Shown piece after piece: positions 34,304 through 41,920 of a stretch of 64,000 nucleotides of DNA. Source of the DNA: Candidatus Pullichristensenella avicola (GTDB lineage Bacteria > Bacillota > Clostridia > Christensenellales > Aristaeellaceae); contig DVIA01000014.1 of the NCBI GenBank assembly GCA_018711655.1, forward strand, positions 1 through 64,000, given 5' to 3'. The translations under genes were made by a program, and so were the position numbers. Positions within the stretch are counted from its first letter, which is position 1, and each line of letters begins with the position of its first letter. The notes under the pieces were generated by a model. The model was given only the letters and a program-made list of their open reading frames with translations. It made no database searches and was not told the origin of the DNA.

Positions 34304-35234
34304 GGATGTATTCCTCCCAACCGATGAGCGCAACGCCGCAGGCGTTGTCGCCCGACATTTCCGGTCTGCCCCAGCGCACGCGCGCAGGGCAGGCCATTCT
34401 TTGCAGCCTGGCGGGCAGCAGTTCCCGCAGAAGCGCCGAAGAGGCTACGCCGCCGGAAACAAGGGCCGTATCCAGGCGCGTGCGCCCGTAGGCCCAACCG
34501 ATCAGATACGCAACCGCGCGGGCGATGTAGGAATAGACCTCCGCCGCCACATCCTCGCGGGCGGCGCCGGCGTCCAGCATGCGCATGGCCTGCGCCTCGG
34601 CCCCGGAAAAGGAAACTTCCCCTTCCCGATGCGAGAGCGGGAACGCGCCTTTTGCCGTTCCCCGCCGCGCCAGGGTTTCCATCTCCGGCCCGGCCGGAAA
34701 GCCAAGGCCCATGCGCACGCCCACGCGATCGACCAACTGACCGGCGTGCAGGTCGCTGGAACCGCCGAGAAGCCCGATCTGCAGCCCCGGGCGCACATGC
34801 AGCGCCTCCGTAGTGCCGCCCGAAAGGTGCAATGCAAGGAATTCCTCCGGCAGCGGTCCCGCGCCCTCCATGGCGGCGCGCACATGGCCCTGCTGGTGGC
34901 TGGTTGCAAAAAAGGGAACGCGCAGCGCCGCGGCCAGGGCGCGGGCAAAGCCCGTTCCCGCCGTGAACACCGGCATATACGAACCCTCGGCATCGCGCGG
35001 GCGGGCGCTGGCGCAGACGCAGACGATCTCAGCCGTTTCCGCCTCGGCAAGCATGTCCTCCATCATCTCTGGCAGGCGCTGCACATGCTGAAACAGGGCC
35101 TCGGACTGTCGAAGGCCCCGCGCGCCCAATTCGACCTCAAGCAAACGGCGGCGGCTGATGAGCGCGCCCCCCTCGCCCGCCAGCGCAATCGAAGTGGTAT
35201 AACAACTGGTATCGACGCCCAGCGCGCACCTCAT
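34287..35234 (-). CDS. TsaD/Kae1-like (M22) protein, paralogue of unknown role
   Basis: A 315-residue ASKHA-fold protein related to the tRNA t6A enzyme TsaD. The N-terminus CALGVDTSCYTTSIAL is the phosphate-1 loop. The metal ligands appear conserved: TSHQQGHVRAA keeps the HxxxH pattern and SGDNACGVALIGW supplies the late Asp. LHLSGGTTEALHV and VSGGVASSALLRELL are nucleotide-binding segments. It is diverged from a true TsaD, which should be encoded elsewhere. The position between nusB and folD is seen in many Clostridia, where it is labelled an O-sialoglycoprotein endopeptidase, a name without functional support. Confidence 0.82.
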   Translation of the reverse strand: MRCALGVDTSCYTTSIALAGEGGALISRRRLLEVELGARGLRQSEALFQHVQRLPEMMEDMLAEAETAEIVCVCASARPRDAEGSYMPVFTAGTGFARALAAALRVPFFATSHQQGHVRAAMEGAGPLPEEFLALHLSGGTTEALHVRPGLQIGLLGGSSDLHAGQLVDRVGVRMGLGFPAGPEMETLARRGTAKGAFPLSHREGEVSFSGAEAQAMRMLDAGAAREDVAAEVYSYIARAVAYLIGWAYGRTRLDTALVSGGVASSALLRELLPARLQRMACPARVRWGRPEMSGDNACGVALIGWEEYIHGKDT

Positions 35235-35629
35235 TGCGCCATGCTCCTGGAAACGCCGCCCAGCACGCCGTGGATGAACTGCGGCGATTTGTCGCCAGAA
35301 AAGAGGCGCGCCATTTCTACCGCCTCGGTAACGATGATGCTGTCGCTGATCTGCCCCAGCGACATTTCGTACGCCGCCAGGCGCAAAATGGCCAAATCGA
35401 CCCTGGAGAGCCGTTCCAGAGTCCAGCCGCGCGCGTTTTCTTCAATGCGCCTGTCCAGTTCCTCGACGTTTTCCACAACGCCCTTGAACATGCGCTCCAT
35501 ATAGGCGTATTCTTCCTCGCCAGGCTTTGCGCCCAGCAGGTTCAGGCGCGTCTCCTCGCCGCCTTCGCCGCCCATTTCCCATTCGTAGATCAGCTGCATG
35601 GCATGCGTGCGCGCCGTAACTCGGTTCAT
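35231..35629 (-). CDS. nusB: Transcription antitermination factor NusB
   Basis: A 132-residue all-helical protein that works with NusE/S10 at boxA in rRNA antitermination. The pattern MNRVTARTHAMQLIYEWEMG, WTLERLSRVDLAILRLAAYEM and SIIVTEAVEMARLFSGDKSPQFIHGVLGG is typical. ATG 35629 is used (GGAGCGGAGAG upstream), giving the family length. It overlaps the TsaD-like gene by 4 bp. Confidence 0.95.
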   Translation of the reverse strand: MNRVTARTHAMQLIYEWEMGGEGGEETRLNLLGAKPGEEEYAYMERMFKGVVENVEELDRRIEENARGWTLERLSRVDLAILRLAAYEMSLGQISDSIIVTEAVEMARLFSGDKSPQFIHGVLGGVSRSMAQ

Positions 35630-35709
35630 GCTCTCCGCTCCTTTTGACACAAGCATTGCGGTGGCGCCCGTTTGCGCCGCCGCAATGCGTTCTTTTCGCG
35701 CTGTCGGCG

Positions 35710-36633
35710 TCAGTTTTTGCCGCCGCAGTGCGCGATATCGTCCTTTTCCATCTCCTGCGTTTCCGCCCCGCCGTCCGCGCAGTCCTCGTCGTCCTCATCT
35801 TCGTCATCCAGAATGAACGGCCCGGCGAGATCTGCGTCGCATGCCTCGTCATCCTCCCCGTCCGCATCGCAGACCGGCATTTCCGTCTCGACTGGAGCGA
35901 TCCTGCCTGCGTCTGCCTCTGCTTCGGCAGGAACGGCCGGCTGCCACGCGTCCGCGTTTTCCGGCGCGGGCGTTTCCGCCTCGGGCGCCTCGGCTACCGG
36001 CGCGGCCGCCTCCTGAGCCGCGGCTGCGGCGGTCGCCTCCTCGCGGCGGCGCCGGCGCGGCCAGACGGTCTTTTTGGCCTGCGCTTCGTCCTCTGCGGTA
36101 AGGGCGGAAACGGTCACCTCCACATCCCGCACGGCCACGCCGCAGTTGGATTCGATGCGATTGCGAATGGCGCGCTGCATATTGGTGGTTACCGTGGGCA
36201 CATGCGCCAGCGCGTCCATGGTCAGGGCGACAGATACCTCGACGCCCTTGTCGTCGCCGGAAACGTCGATCTTCATCTCGCGCACGCCGTCCACGCGGCC
36301 CACGGCGCGCCGGGCCATCTGCGCAAGGGCCGAAAGCGCGATGCGCACCTGGCCGCCGTCGCCGGAATTGACGGTGATAAACGACGCCGAGGCATGCCGC
36401 CTGCCCTTGCGGAAGATCATCATCAGCATATACGCGCTCAACAGCGCGACGATCGCCGCCAGGCCAAGGCCGATCACCGCGGCGATGAAGCCGCCGGCCG
36501 CGCCCTCAAGCGCGCCAAACAACGCGCCGAACGCATCCACGCCGAAGGGCCGAAGCGCCATGCACAGGGCGAACGCCAGCGCAATGAGCACATAGAGAAA
36601 CATCAGCATTCTGTCCCAGAAACTTGTCTTCAT
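35710..36633 (-). CDS. amaP: AmaP-type alkaline shock protein membrane anchor
   Basis: A 307-residue protein with two N-terminal membrane helices (MLMFLYVLIALAFALCMAL and GFIAAVIGLGLAAIVALLSA) followed by an Asp23/Gls24-like domain (VSVALTMDALAHVPTVTTNM). The C-terminal 120 residues are Ala/Glu-rich and then strongly acidic (DEDEDDEDCADGG). AmaP anchors Asp23 at the membrane. The acidic tail is longer than usual. asp23 lies directly upstream. Confidence 0.85.
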   Translation of the reverse strand: MKTSFWDRMLMFLYVLIALAFALCMALRPFGVDAFGALFGALEGAAGGFIAAVIGLGLAAIVALLSAYMLMMIFRKGRRHASASFITVNSGDGGQVRIALSALAQMARRAVGRVDGVREMKIDVSGDDKGVEVSVALTMDALAHVPTVTTNMQRAIRNRIESNCGVAVRDVEVTVSALTAEDEAQAKKTVWPRRRRREEATAAAAAQEAAAPVAEAPEAETPAPENADAWQPAVPAEAEADAGRIAPVETEMPVCDADGEDDEACDADLAGPFILDDEDEDDEDCADGGAETQEMEKDDIAHCGGKN

Positions 36634-36679
36634 GGGGCCTCCTTCCGTTCGGGCGGCGGGAATCGCCGGCCGCGGCCCG

Positions 36680-37336
36680 CTACGCCTCCTTGTCGGCGGT
36701 CTCTTCCTCCGCCGCGGACGCGCCGGGCAGGTCGTCCATGTCTGCTTCGACGACGTCGTCGTCTACGTCCTCCACGTCGTCGTCCTCGACCAGATCGTCC
36801 GCGTCGGCGACCAGTTCTTCATCAAGGCCGTCGTCCTCGGCAAGATCCGGCGCGGCTTCTTCAGCCGCAGAGGCGTTTCGCTGGCTGTCCGATTCCTCCA
36901 TGCTCTTTTCCAGCAGCTTCTGCTGGTGTTCCTTGAGTTCCTGCGCGGCGCGATGCTCGCGTTCGAAGCTCACGCCCTGCACATGCACGTCCACATTGCG
37001 CACATCCAGGCCGCTCATGGTCTCAATGGCCTTTTTGACGTTTTCCTGAATGCTCTTGGCAACATCGGGCACGGGAGAGCCGTATTCGACGACGATGGTG
37101 ACGTCCACGGCCACGGCGCCGCTGTCGATGTCCACGCGCACACCCTTGGTGAAGTTGCGGCTGGACTTGCGGGAAAACATATCGGCAAAACCTGTCGAGG
37201 CGCTGGCCATGCTGGCCACGCCCTCGACCTCCTGCGCCGCCAGACCCGCGATGGTCTCGACCACGCCGGTGGCAAAGGATACGCTGCCGTCCGGGTTTTC
37301 GTCGAGCTTGACGTCCGACGGATAATTGTCGCTCAT
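36680..37336 (-). CDS. asp23: Asp23/Gls24 family envelope stress protein
   Basis: A 218-residue protein. The Asp23 domain covers about 1-125 (VSFATGVVETIAGLAAQEVEG, VDVTIVVEYGSPVPDVAKSIQENVKKAIETMSG), and the C-terminal 80 residues form a very acidic tail rich in Asp/Glu. Asp23 proteins sit beneath the membrane and affect cell-envelope stress. ATG 37336 follows AGGAGG; a strong promoter lies just upstream. The paralogous domain in AmaP suggests the two proteins form a complex. Confidence 0.92.
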   Translation of the reverse strand: MSDNYPSDVKLDENPDGSVSFATGVVETIAGLAAQEVEGVASMASASTGFADMFSRKSSRNFTKGVRVDIDSGAVAVDVTIVVEYGSPVPDVAKSIQENVKKAIETMSGLDVRNVDVHVQGVSFEREHRAAQELKEHQQKLLEKSMEESDSQRNASAAEEAAPDLAEDDGLDEELVADADDLVEDDDVEDVDDDVVEADMDDLPGASAAEEETADKEA

Positions 37337-37361
37337 ATCGCAGACCTCCTTTACTTTCCCT

Positions 37362-37390
37362 ATTATAACAGAAAACCGCGCCGCTGGCAA
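37362..37390 (-). promoter_or_regulatory. Strong promoter for asp23
   Basis: On the - strand TTGCCA (37385-37390), a 17-bp spacer and TATAAT (37362-37367). It separates the constitutive asp23-to-recN run from the sporulation operon upstream. Confidence 0.83.
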
Positions 37391-37400
37391 ATGGTTTGCT

Positions 37401-37883
37401 TTAATTTATCGGAATGATTTTCACGTTCCCGCTCTCCACATCCGTTTCGCGCAAAACCAGTTCGAGAATGACGGCGCTTTCCTCGCGCGTGAGCGCCTCG
37501 GCGCGCACCAGCACATTGGCCGTGTCCTCATGCACGGTGACCGCGCAATCCGCGTAACCGCGCGCGCGCAGGATGCCTTCGATGGTCGTCTCCTGCTCGG
37601 CCCAGGAAAGCAGGGACAAGAGCGTGCGCTGCGCCAGGGCGCGCGTTTCCTCGTCGGTGTTTTCGCCGTAGATGATGTCGTTCAGTTGCGCGCTGTGCAT
37701 GCCGCGCAGCTGTTCGCGTTCCAGCAGGAATTCCTCCAGAGGATCGCTCTGCGGATCGGGCGTGGGCTCCGGCGCGGCGAAGGTCGCCGTCGCCGCCGGT
37801 TTTTCAGGCCGCACAAGCCAAACCAGCGCGCCCGAAAGAAGCGCCGCCAGAATACACAATACCGCCGCCGTCCGTTTGCGCAT
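37401..37883 (-). CDS. spoIIIAH: Stage III sporulation protein AH
   Basis: A mother-cell membrane protein that pairs with forespore SpoIIQ. From ATG 37883 it has 160 residues: MRKRTAAVLCILAALLSGALVWLV is the membrane segment, then a Pro-rich linker and the YscJ-like domain (LNDIIYGENTDEETRALAQRTLLSLL, RGYADCAVTVHEDTANVLVRAEALTREESAVILELV). Upstream starts at 37889 and 37904 are also open, so the N-terminus is uncertain. It overlaps the end of spoIIIAG by about 80 bp. Confidence 0.9.
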   Translation of the reverse strand: MRKRTAAVLCILAALLSGALVWLVRPEKPAATATFAAPEPTPDPQSDPLEEFLLEREQLRGMHSAQLNDIIYGENTDEETRALAQRTLLSLLSWAEQETTIEGILRARGYADCAVTVHEDTANVLVRAEALTREESAVILELVLRETDVESGNVKIIPIN

Positions 37884-38244
37884 ATGCATCCCCCCGCATT
37901 TCAATCACTTCGATGCGCTCCAATTCCACGCCCAAAAGCGCGCGCGCCGCCTGCATCAGGGAAAGGCGCACGCGCATCTGCGCCGCGCCCTCGGCGACGA
38001 CGACCACGCCGACGATCGAACCTTCGCGCTCGGTGATCATGGCGCGCACCTCCCCTGCGCCGTCGATTGCCGAGAGCACGCGCTCCAACCGCGCCTCCAG
38101 TTCGGTGGACTGCGCCGCCGTTTCCACGCCGCCGCCCTGCGTGAACATCAGCGCCGCCACGCACGCCGCCGCCAGCAATATTAGCCATTCCAGGCTGCGC
38201 GCGCCGCGCAGCTTCTCGCGCAGTCCGCGCCATGTTCCCATCAT
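37804..38244 (-). CDS. spoIIIAG: Stage III sporulation protein AG
   Basis: A 146-residue protein with one membrane helix (SLEWLILLAAACVAALMFTQ) and the ring-forming YscJ/FliF-like domain (STELEARLERVLSAIDGAGEVRAMITEREGSIVGVVVVAEGA... LLGVELERIEVIEM). SpoIIIAG forms the large ring of the feeding channel in the mother-cell membrane. The C-terminal about 28 residues (RGDAYAQTDGGG...) extend beyond the usual end and lie over spoIIIAH. The start ATG shares bases with the spoIIIAF stop (ATGATG). Confidence 0.9.
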   Translation of the reverse strand: MMGTWRGLREKLRGARSLEWLILLAAACVAALMFTQGGGVETAAQSTELEARLERVLSAIDGAGEVRAMITEREGSIVGVVVVAEGAAQMRVRLSLMQAARALLGVELERIEVIEMRGDAYAQTDGGGIVYSGGASFGRAGLACAA

Positions 38245-38408
38245 AAAAACAGCGCCTCCACCGCGCGGGCGATATGCATCAACGCCATTACGCCCACAAC
38301 AAAGCGCACGCCGCGCTTCTTGGCGCTTTCCGGCAAAAGCAGTTCCACCGCGGCCGAAAGCGCGCACAGCGCCGTCAGTTGCGTCGCAGCCCGCGTAAGA
38401 TGCGCCAT
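38241..38408 (-). CDS. spoIIIAF: Minimal stage III sporulation protein AF (membrane part only)
   Basis: A 55-residue frame between spoIIIAE and spoIIIAG. It begins MAHLTRAATQLTALCALSAA and continues VELLLPESAKKRGVRFVVGV then MALMHIARAVEALFL. The pattern of two hydrophobic helices around an LLP-x-S-A-x(5) loop matches the N-terminal part of SpoIIIAF (LLPSSAMQKY in Bacillus). The cytoplasmic or intermembrane domain of about 140 residues found in usual SpoIIIAF is absent. A ribosome site (GGGAGGGG) precedes the ATG, and its stop overlaps the spoIIIAG start. Operon position supports the call. Confidence 0.78.
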   Translation of the reverse strand: MAHLTRAATQLTALCALSAAVELLLPESAKKRGVRFVVGVMALMHIARAVEALFL

Positions 38409-38420
38409 TGCGTCCCCTCC

Positions 38421-39530
38421 CTACCGCACCATTCCCTGTCCGGCCGTAAGCGCGCCGCCCAGCAGAAGCGTCAGAATCACCGCCGCGCACACGCACAAAA
38501 CCAGCAGCATGCCCGCGACCTGCGAAAACTTGTCCGCCAGGGCGATCAGAGGGTCCTCCGCCACCGGCTCGAGCATGGCCGCCACCAGCCGCAGCGCCGC
38601 CAGCGCCGCCGCCAGCGTCAAAAGCGGCCGCGCACAGAGCAGCGCCAGCACGACGATGCCCGTGACGCCGGCGGCGTTTTTCACCAGCAGCACGCTGGAA
38701 ACCAGCGCGTCCATGGTGTTGGCCACCTCGCCGCCCACAACGGGCAGAAGGTTGTCCACCGCGTAGCGCGCCGTGCGCACGGCGGCGGAATCGTACCCCG
38801 AACCCAGCAGCGCTCGCACCGCCGAAAGCCCCAGGAACCCCGTTGTCAGAACGCCGGCCGTCCAGTTGACCACCGAACGCGTCAGTTCAAAGAGCCGCCC
38901 CAGCCGCAGGCGCGGGCTGAGGTGCCCCGCCGCCGCCAGCGCCGTGGCCACCGCGCACAACCGGAGCCCCACGTCTGCAAGAAGGCGCGAAAAGGCGTTT
39001 CCCGCCAGGGCGGAGAGCGGCGTGACCATCGCCGCGGAGGTCGTCGCCCCCGAAAGCGACAAAAGCGACGCCAGCACAGGAAATACGCCGTCGCACAGGC
39101 GCGTCACGGCGGCGATCATCTCCTCCGCCTCGGCCGCCAGGCGCACGAACCACAGCGCCAGTTGCACTGCGCAGATCAGGTAGGCAAGCTGGGAAACCAC
39201 GCGCGTTCCCCGCGCCTCGCCGGCGACCTGCCGGGCCAGGGCGCTCAAAAGCGCCGGGGCAAGCAGCCCCGCGGCGACCCGCAGCGCCTGGGAAAGCGCG
39301 TCCAGCAAAGCATCCCATGCGCGCGCGAGCAACTCGTCCAGCCTCCATTCGCCTTCTCCAGCGGCCAGGGAGAGGATCATTGCGTGCACGTCCACGCCGG
39401 TCTCCCGCGCCGCCTGCGCAAACGGTTCGATCTCCAGCGCGTCGATCACCTCGCCAACGCCCGCCTCGGCGCGCGCCGCCAGGCACAAAAGCGCCAGCAC
39501 CGCGGCAAAAACAGCGCACGCGCGCTTCAT
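38421..39530 (-). CDS. spoIIIAE: Stage III sporulation protein AE
   Basis: A 369-residue polytopic protein with a signal peptide (MKRACAVFAAVLALLCLAARA) and about eight hydrophobic segments. The family core is recognisable (SLSGATTSAAMVTPL, YAVDNLLPVVGGEVANTMDALVSSVLLVKNAAG). SpoIIIAE is the largest membrane component of the SpoIIIA channel, related to type III export proteins. The start overlaps the spoIIIAD end by 4 bp. The spoIIIAF frame follows 12 bp after its stop. Confidence 0.93.
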   Translation of the reverse strand: MKRACAVFAAVLALLCLAARAEAGVGEVIDALEIEPFAQAARETGVDVHAMILSLAAGEGEWRLDELLARAWDALLDALSQALRVAAGLLAPALLSALARQVAGEARGTRVVSQLAYLICAVQLALWFVRLAAEAEEMIAAVTRLCDGVFPVLASLLSLSGATTSAAMVTPLSALAGNAFSRLLADVGLRLCAVATALAAAGHLSPRLRLGRLFELTRSVVNWTAGVLTTGFLGLSAVRALLGSGYDSAAVRTARYAVDNLLPVVGGEVANTMDALVSSVLLVKNAAGVTGIVVLALLCARPLLTLAAALAALRLVAAMLEPVAEDPLIALADKFSQVAGMLLVLCVCAAVILTLLLGGALTAGQGMVR

Positions 39531-39910
39531 GCAAGCGCCTCCGTGACCAGATCGAGAAGTTCTTTCAGCAGCGGCGCGGCCATGGCGAACAGCGTTACGC
39601 GCGAGGCCAGTTCCACCCGCCCCGCCAGCGCCTTTTCGCCCGCGTCCTCGCAGACGCCGGCGGCAAATTCGGCGATCAGGGAAACGCCCGTCGCTCGCAG
39701 GATCAGCGCCGCGCCGCCATCCAGACCCGCCGCGCCCGCAAAGCCCGTCAACGTCTCCGCCGCCTGACGCAGCCCGGGCAACAGCAACGCAAGCGCCGCC
39801 GCGCCCGCCGCCAGAGCCACGCCCGCCGCCAACTCCGGCCTCTGCGCGCGCATGACGGCGCAGGCCAGCGCCGCCGCCAGCAGCAAAAGCGCGATGCGTA
39901 CCGCTTCCAT
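39527..39910 (-). CDS. spoIIIAD: Stage III sporulation protein AD
   Basis: A 127-residue protein with three to four membrane helices (MEAVRIALLLLAAALACAVM, LAAGVALAAGAAALALLLPG) and the conserved C-terminal GVSLIAEFAAGVCEDAGEKALAGRVELASRVTLFAMAAPLLKELL. The ATG at 39910 overlaps the spoIIIAC stop (TGATG). Confidence 0.9.
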   Translation of the reverse strand: MEAVRIALLLLAAALACAVMRAQRPELAAGVALAAGAAALALLLPGLRQAAETLTGFAGAAGLDGGAALILRATGVSLIAEFAAGVCEDAGEKALAGRVELASRVTLFAMAAPLLKELLDLVTEALA

Positions 39911-40107
39911 CAGGCAAGCTGGAAAACGGCGCGCACGCTGTCGAAAAACCCCGCCAGCATGTTGACCACCATCAGAAGCACCACCACCAGCCCGGAAAGC
40001 GTGGCGAGCATGGCGACATCCTCGCGCCCGGCGCGCGTGAGCACGATGCTGACGACCGAAGTGAGGATGCCGATAGCGGCGATTCGAAAGACAAAGTCCA
40101 TATCCAT
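39910..40107 (-). CDS. spoIIIAC: Stage III sporulation protein AC
   Basis: A 65-residue protein with two membrane helices (FVFRIAAIGILTSVVSIVLT and MLATLSGLVVVLLMVVNMLA). Length and the G-R-E-D-x-A loop match SpoIIIAC. ATG 40107 follows GGGAGGTG with correct spacing; a GTG at 40116 is less likely. It is separated from spoIIIAB by an unusual 277-bp gap. Confidence 0.9.
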   Translation of the reverse strand: MDMDFVFRIAAIGILTSVVSIVLTRAGREDVAMLATLSGLVVVLLMVVNMLAGFFDSVRAVFQLA

Positions 40108-40384
40108 GCAAAACACCTCCCGCCTCGAAACGGGCGCGGCCGGCGCGCTTCACATTTGAAGGCGCGGCGTCTTTTTTGCGTTGAGCGGCGTCCCGCCGGC
40201 GCGAAACATTTCATACTCGCCTCGCGTTCCGGCCAACGGCGCGCTTTGCCGCGTTCCGCCACCGCACCGCGCGGCCCCTTCGCCCAGGCGGCGAACCGGG
40301 CTTCCGCGTCTGCGCGGAAGTTTCCGCCCGACCCGGCGCCCCGGAAAACCGGCGACGCCTTCCGCATCTGCGTCCCGCAGGCGC
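40108..40384. other. Non-coding gap inside the spoIIIA operon
   Basis: About 277 bp between spoIIIAB and spoIIIAC, which are normally adjacent. Short GC-rich inverted repeats are present (for example CGGGC...GCCCG near 40297-40335). The open frames across it have no recognisable domain. No clear promoter is seen. Confidence 0.5.
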
Positions 40385-40891
40385 TTAAATGAACGCCACC
40401 GCCAGCATCAGGCCGAAAAGCAGCCCCAGCGTCGCGTAAAGTCTCGCTTTTTCCGCCCCATATTTGGCGGCCTCGGCTTCCAAACGGCCCAATTCGCGCG
40501 CAGTTCCGGACAACAGGCCCTCCTGTTCGGCGCGCGCGCCCATTCCCAGGCCGTCAAACAGCGCCGTGAGCGCCGCCAGATCTTCCCGGCTTAAACAGTC
40601 CAGCGGCCCGCCGCGCCGGGCGAGCGCCGGCAAAAGCGCCCGCCACGCGCCATTGGCGTCCTCGCCCGCAGCCATGCGTTCTCCCGTTCGGCGAAAGGCC
40701 TCGAAGCGCGACTGCGCCAGCGCCGCATGCAGGGGCAAAAGCCGTTCCAGCATGCGAACGCGCAGGATCTGCAAAGCGTCCATGGCCTCGCGCAGCACGC
40801 GCGCCCGCCGCGCAGGCACGGCGCCCAGGCTGCGGCCGATCAGCGCCGCGAGCGCCGCCGCCAGCACCGCCAACGCCGTCCTCATGCGCAT
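40385..40891 (-). CDS. spoIIIAB: Stage III sporulation protein AB
   Basis: A 168-residue protein with hydrophobic ends (ALAVLAAALAALIGRSLGAV; LYATLGLLFGLMLAVAFI) and a helical GspF-like domain between them (REAMDALQILRVRMLERLLPLHAALAQS, LSREDLAALTALFDGLGMG). It works with the SpoIIIAA ATPase. The start overlaps spoIIIAA by 10 bp, as in other sporulators. Confidence 0.91.
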   Translation of the reverse strand: MRMRTALAVLAAALAALIGRSLGAVPARRARVLREAMDALQILRVRMLERLLPLHAALAQSRFEAFRRTGERMAAGEDANGAWRALLPALARRGGPLDCLSREDLAALTALFDGLGMGARAEQEGLLSGTARELGRLEAEAAKYGAEKARLYATLGLLFGLMLAVAFI

Positions 40892-41754
40892 CCCTCCCAC
40901 GCCTGAAGGACGGCCAGGCGGCCCAGGCCTCCGTCGATGAACGCCACCAGATCGAACGCGCCCATTTCCAGCATTTCCCGCAGCGCCGGCCTGCGCGCGG
41001 CCTCGGCGATACCGCCGGCGTGGGCGCTGGCCAATACCGCCGCGCCGCAGCGGCGGGCGTCGAGCACCGCCTGGGCGTCGCGGCGGTCGCCCACTTCGTC
41101 GGTCACGACCAGATCCGGCCGCAAAGCGCGCACCATGTGGGCCACGGCGACGTGCTTGGGACACAGGTCCATCACGTCCGTGCGCGCGCCCACATCCAGC
41201 GTGGGCACCCCGGCGCGGCAGGCCGCAAGTTCGCCGCGCTCGTCCGCCATGGAGACCGTCCGGCCGGCGTCGGAAATCAGCCGCGCCGCGTCGCGCAGAA
41301 GCGTAGTCTTGCCCATGCCGGGGCGCGAAAGGAGCAGCGCGCTTTTGACGCCGCCGCCTTCCAGCATGGCCCCGGCCAGCGCCGCGCCGGCGCCGCGCAC
41401 CTCCCGCGCGACGCGCACGCACAATCCGCTGATGTACGAAAGCGCTCCGACGCGGCCGTTTTCCACCGCGTAGCGGCCGCACACGCCCACGCGCGACCCG
41501 CCGGGCAGCGTGAAAAAGCCGCGGCGCAACTCGTCCTCCCAGGCGTAAAGGCTGTAATCCATCATGCGCGCGGCGACCTTGGCAAACGCGGCGGGCGCAA
41601 GCGGCTCCCGAAGCAGTTCGTCCCCGTCGGCAAAGCACAATTGCGGCCTTCCCCCGGGCCGCAGGCGCACTTCGGTAAGTTTTCCCGCGCAATCGCGCGC
41701 CTGGCGTGCGATCTCTTCCGGGAGACAGGCGCAAATCGTTTCCAACGCCTCCAT
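40882..41754 (-). CDS. spoIIIAA: Stage III sporulation protein AA (secretion-type ATPase)
   Basis: A 290-residue ATPase related to type II/IV secretion ATPases, first gene of the spoIIIA operon. Walker A is LLSRPGMGKTTLLRDAARLI, followed by SMADERGELAACRAG, Walker B PDLVVTDEVGDRRDAQAV and VLASAHAGGIAEAARRP. The N-terminal domain carries EVRLRPGGRPQL. It is thought to energise assembly of the mother-cell to forespore channel. A sigma-E-like promoter is visible upstream (41775-41803). Confidence 0.94.
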   Translation of the reverse strand: MEALETICACLPEEIARQARDCAGKLTEVRLRPGGRPQLCFADGDELLREPLAPAAFAKVAARMMDYSLYAWEDELRRGFFTLPGGSRVGVCGRYAVENGRVGALSYISGLCVRVAREVRGAGAALAGAMLEGGGVKSALLLSRPGMGKTTLLRDAARLISDAGRTVSMADERGELAACRAGVPTLDVGARTDVMDLCPKHVAVAHMVRALRPDLVVTDEVGDRRDAQAVLDARRCGAAVLASAHAGGIAEAARRPALREMLEMGAFDLVAFIDGGLGRLAVLQAWEGCA

Positions 41755-41774
41755 GGCGCACCTCCCACACAGCG

Positions 41775-41803
41775 AATATATGTGGCCAGGCCCCGGCTTA
41801 TCC
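41775..41803 (-). promoter_or_regulatory. Sigma-E-like promoter of the spoIIIA operon
   Basis: On the - strand GGATAA (41798-41803), a 15-bp spacer and CATATATT (41775-41782). This fits the sigma-E pattern (xATAxx, 13-15 bp, CATAnnnT). The Bacillus operon is sigma-E dependent, and the site lies just upstream of spoIIIAA. Confidence 0.65.
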
Positions 41804-41811
41804 CACGAAAA

Positions 41812-41836
41812 AGCGCCCCGTCTCCGCTTTGGGGCG
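41812..41836 (-). terminator. Terminator-like hairpin upstream of spoIIIA
   Basis: On the - strand CGCCCC and GGGGCG flank an 11-12-nt loop and are followed by CTTTTT. With the hairpin at 41870-41898 it shields spoIIIA from read-through. Confidence 0.55.
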
Positions 41837-41869
41837 TTCCCCGTTCATGCAGGCGGGCCATAAAAGCGC

Positions 41870-41898
41870 AAAAAGTCCGCCGGGAGACCCCGGCGGAC
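41870..41898 (-). terminator. Terminator of the ECF S-component gene
   Basis: A 10-bp stem GTCCGCCGGG/CCCGGCGGAC (41875-41884 and 41889-41898) with a 4-nt loop is followed on the - strand by TTTTT, 22 bp after the stop codon. Confidence 0.88.
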
Positions 41899-41920
41899 GA
41901 AAAATGGCGCGCCCGGCGCT

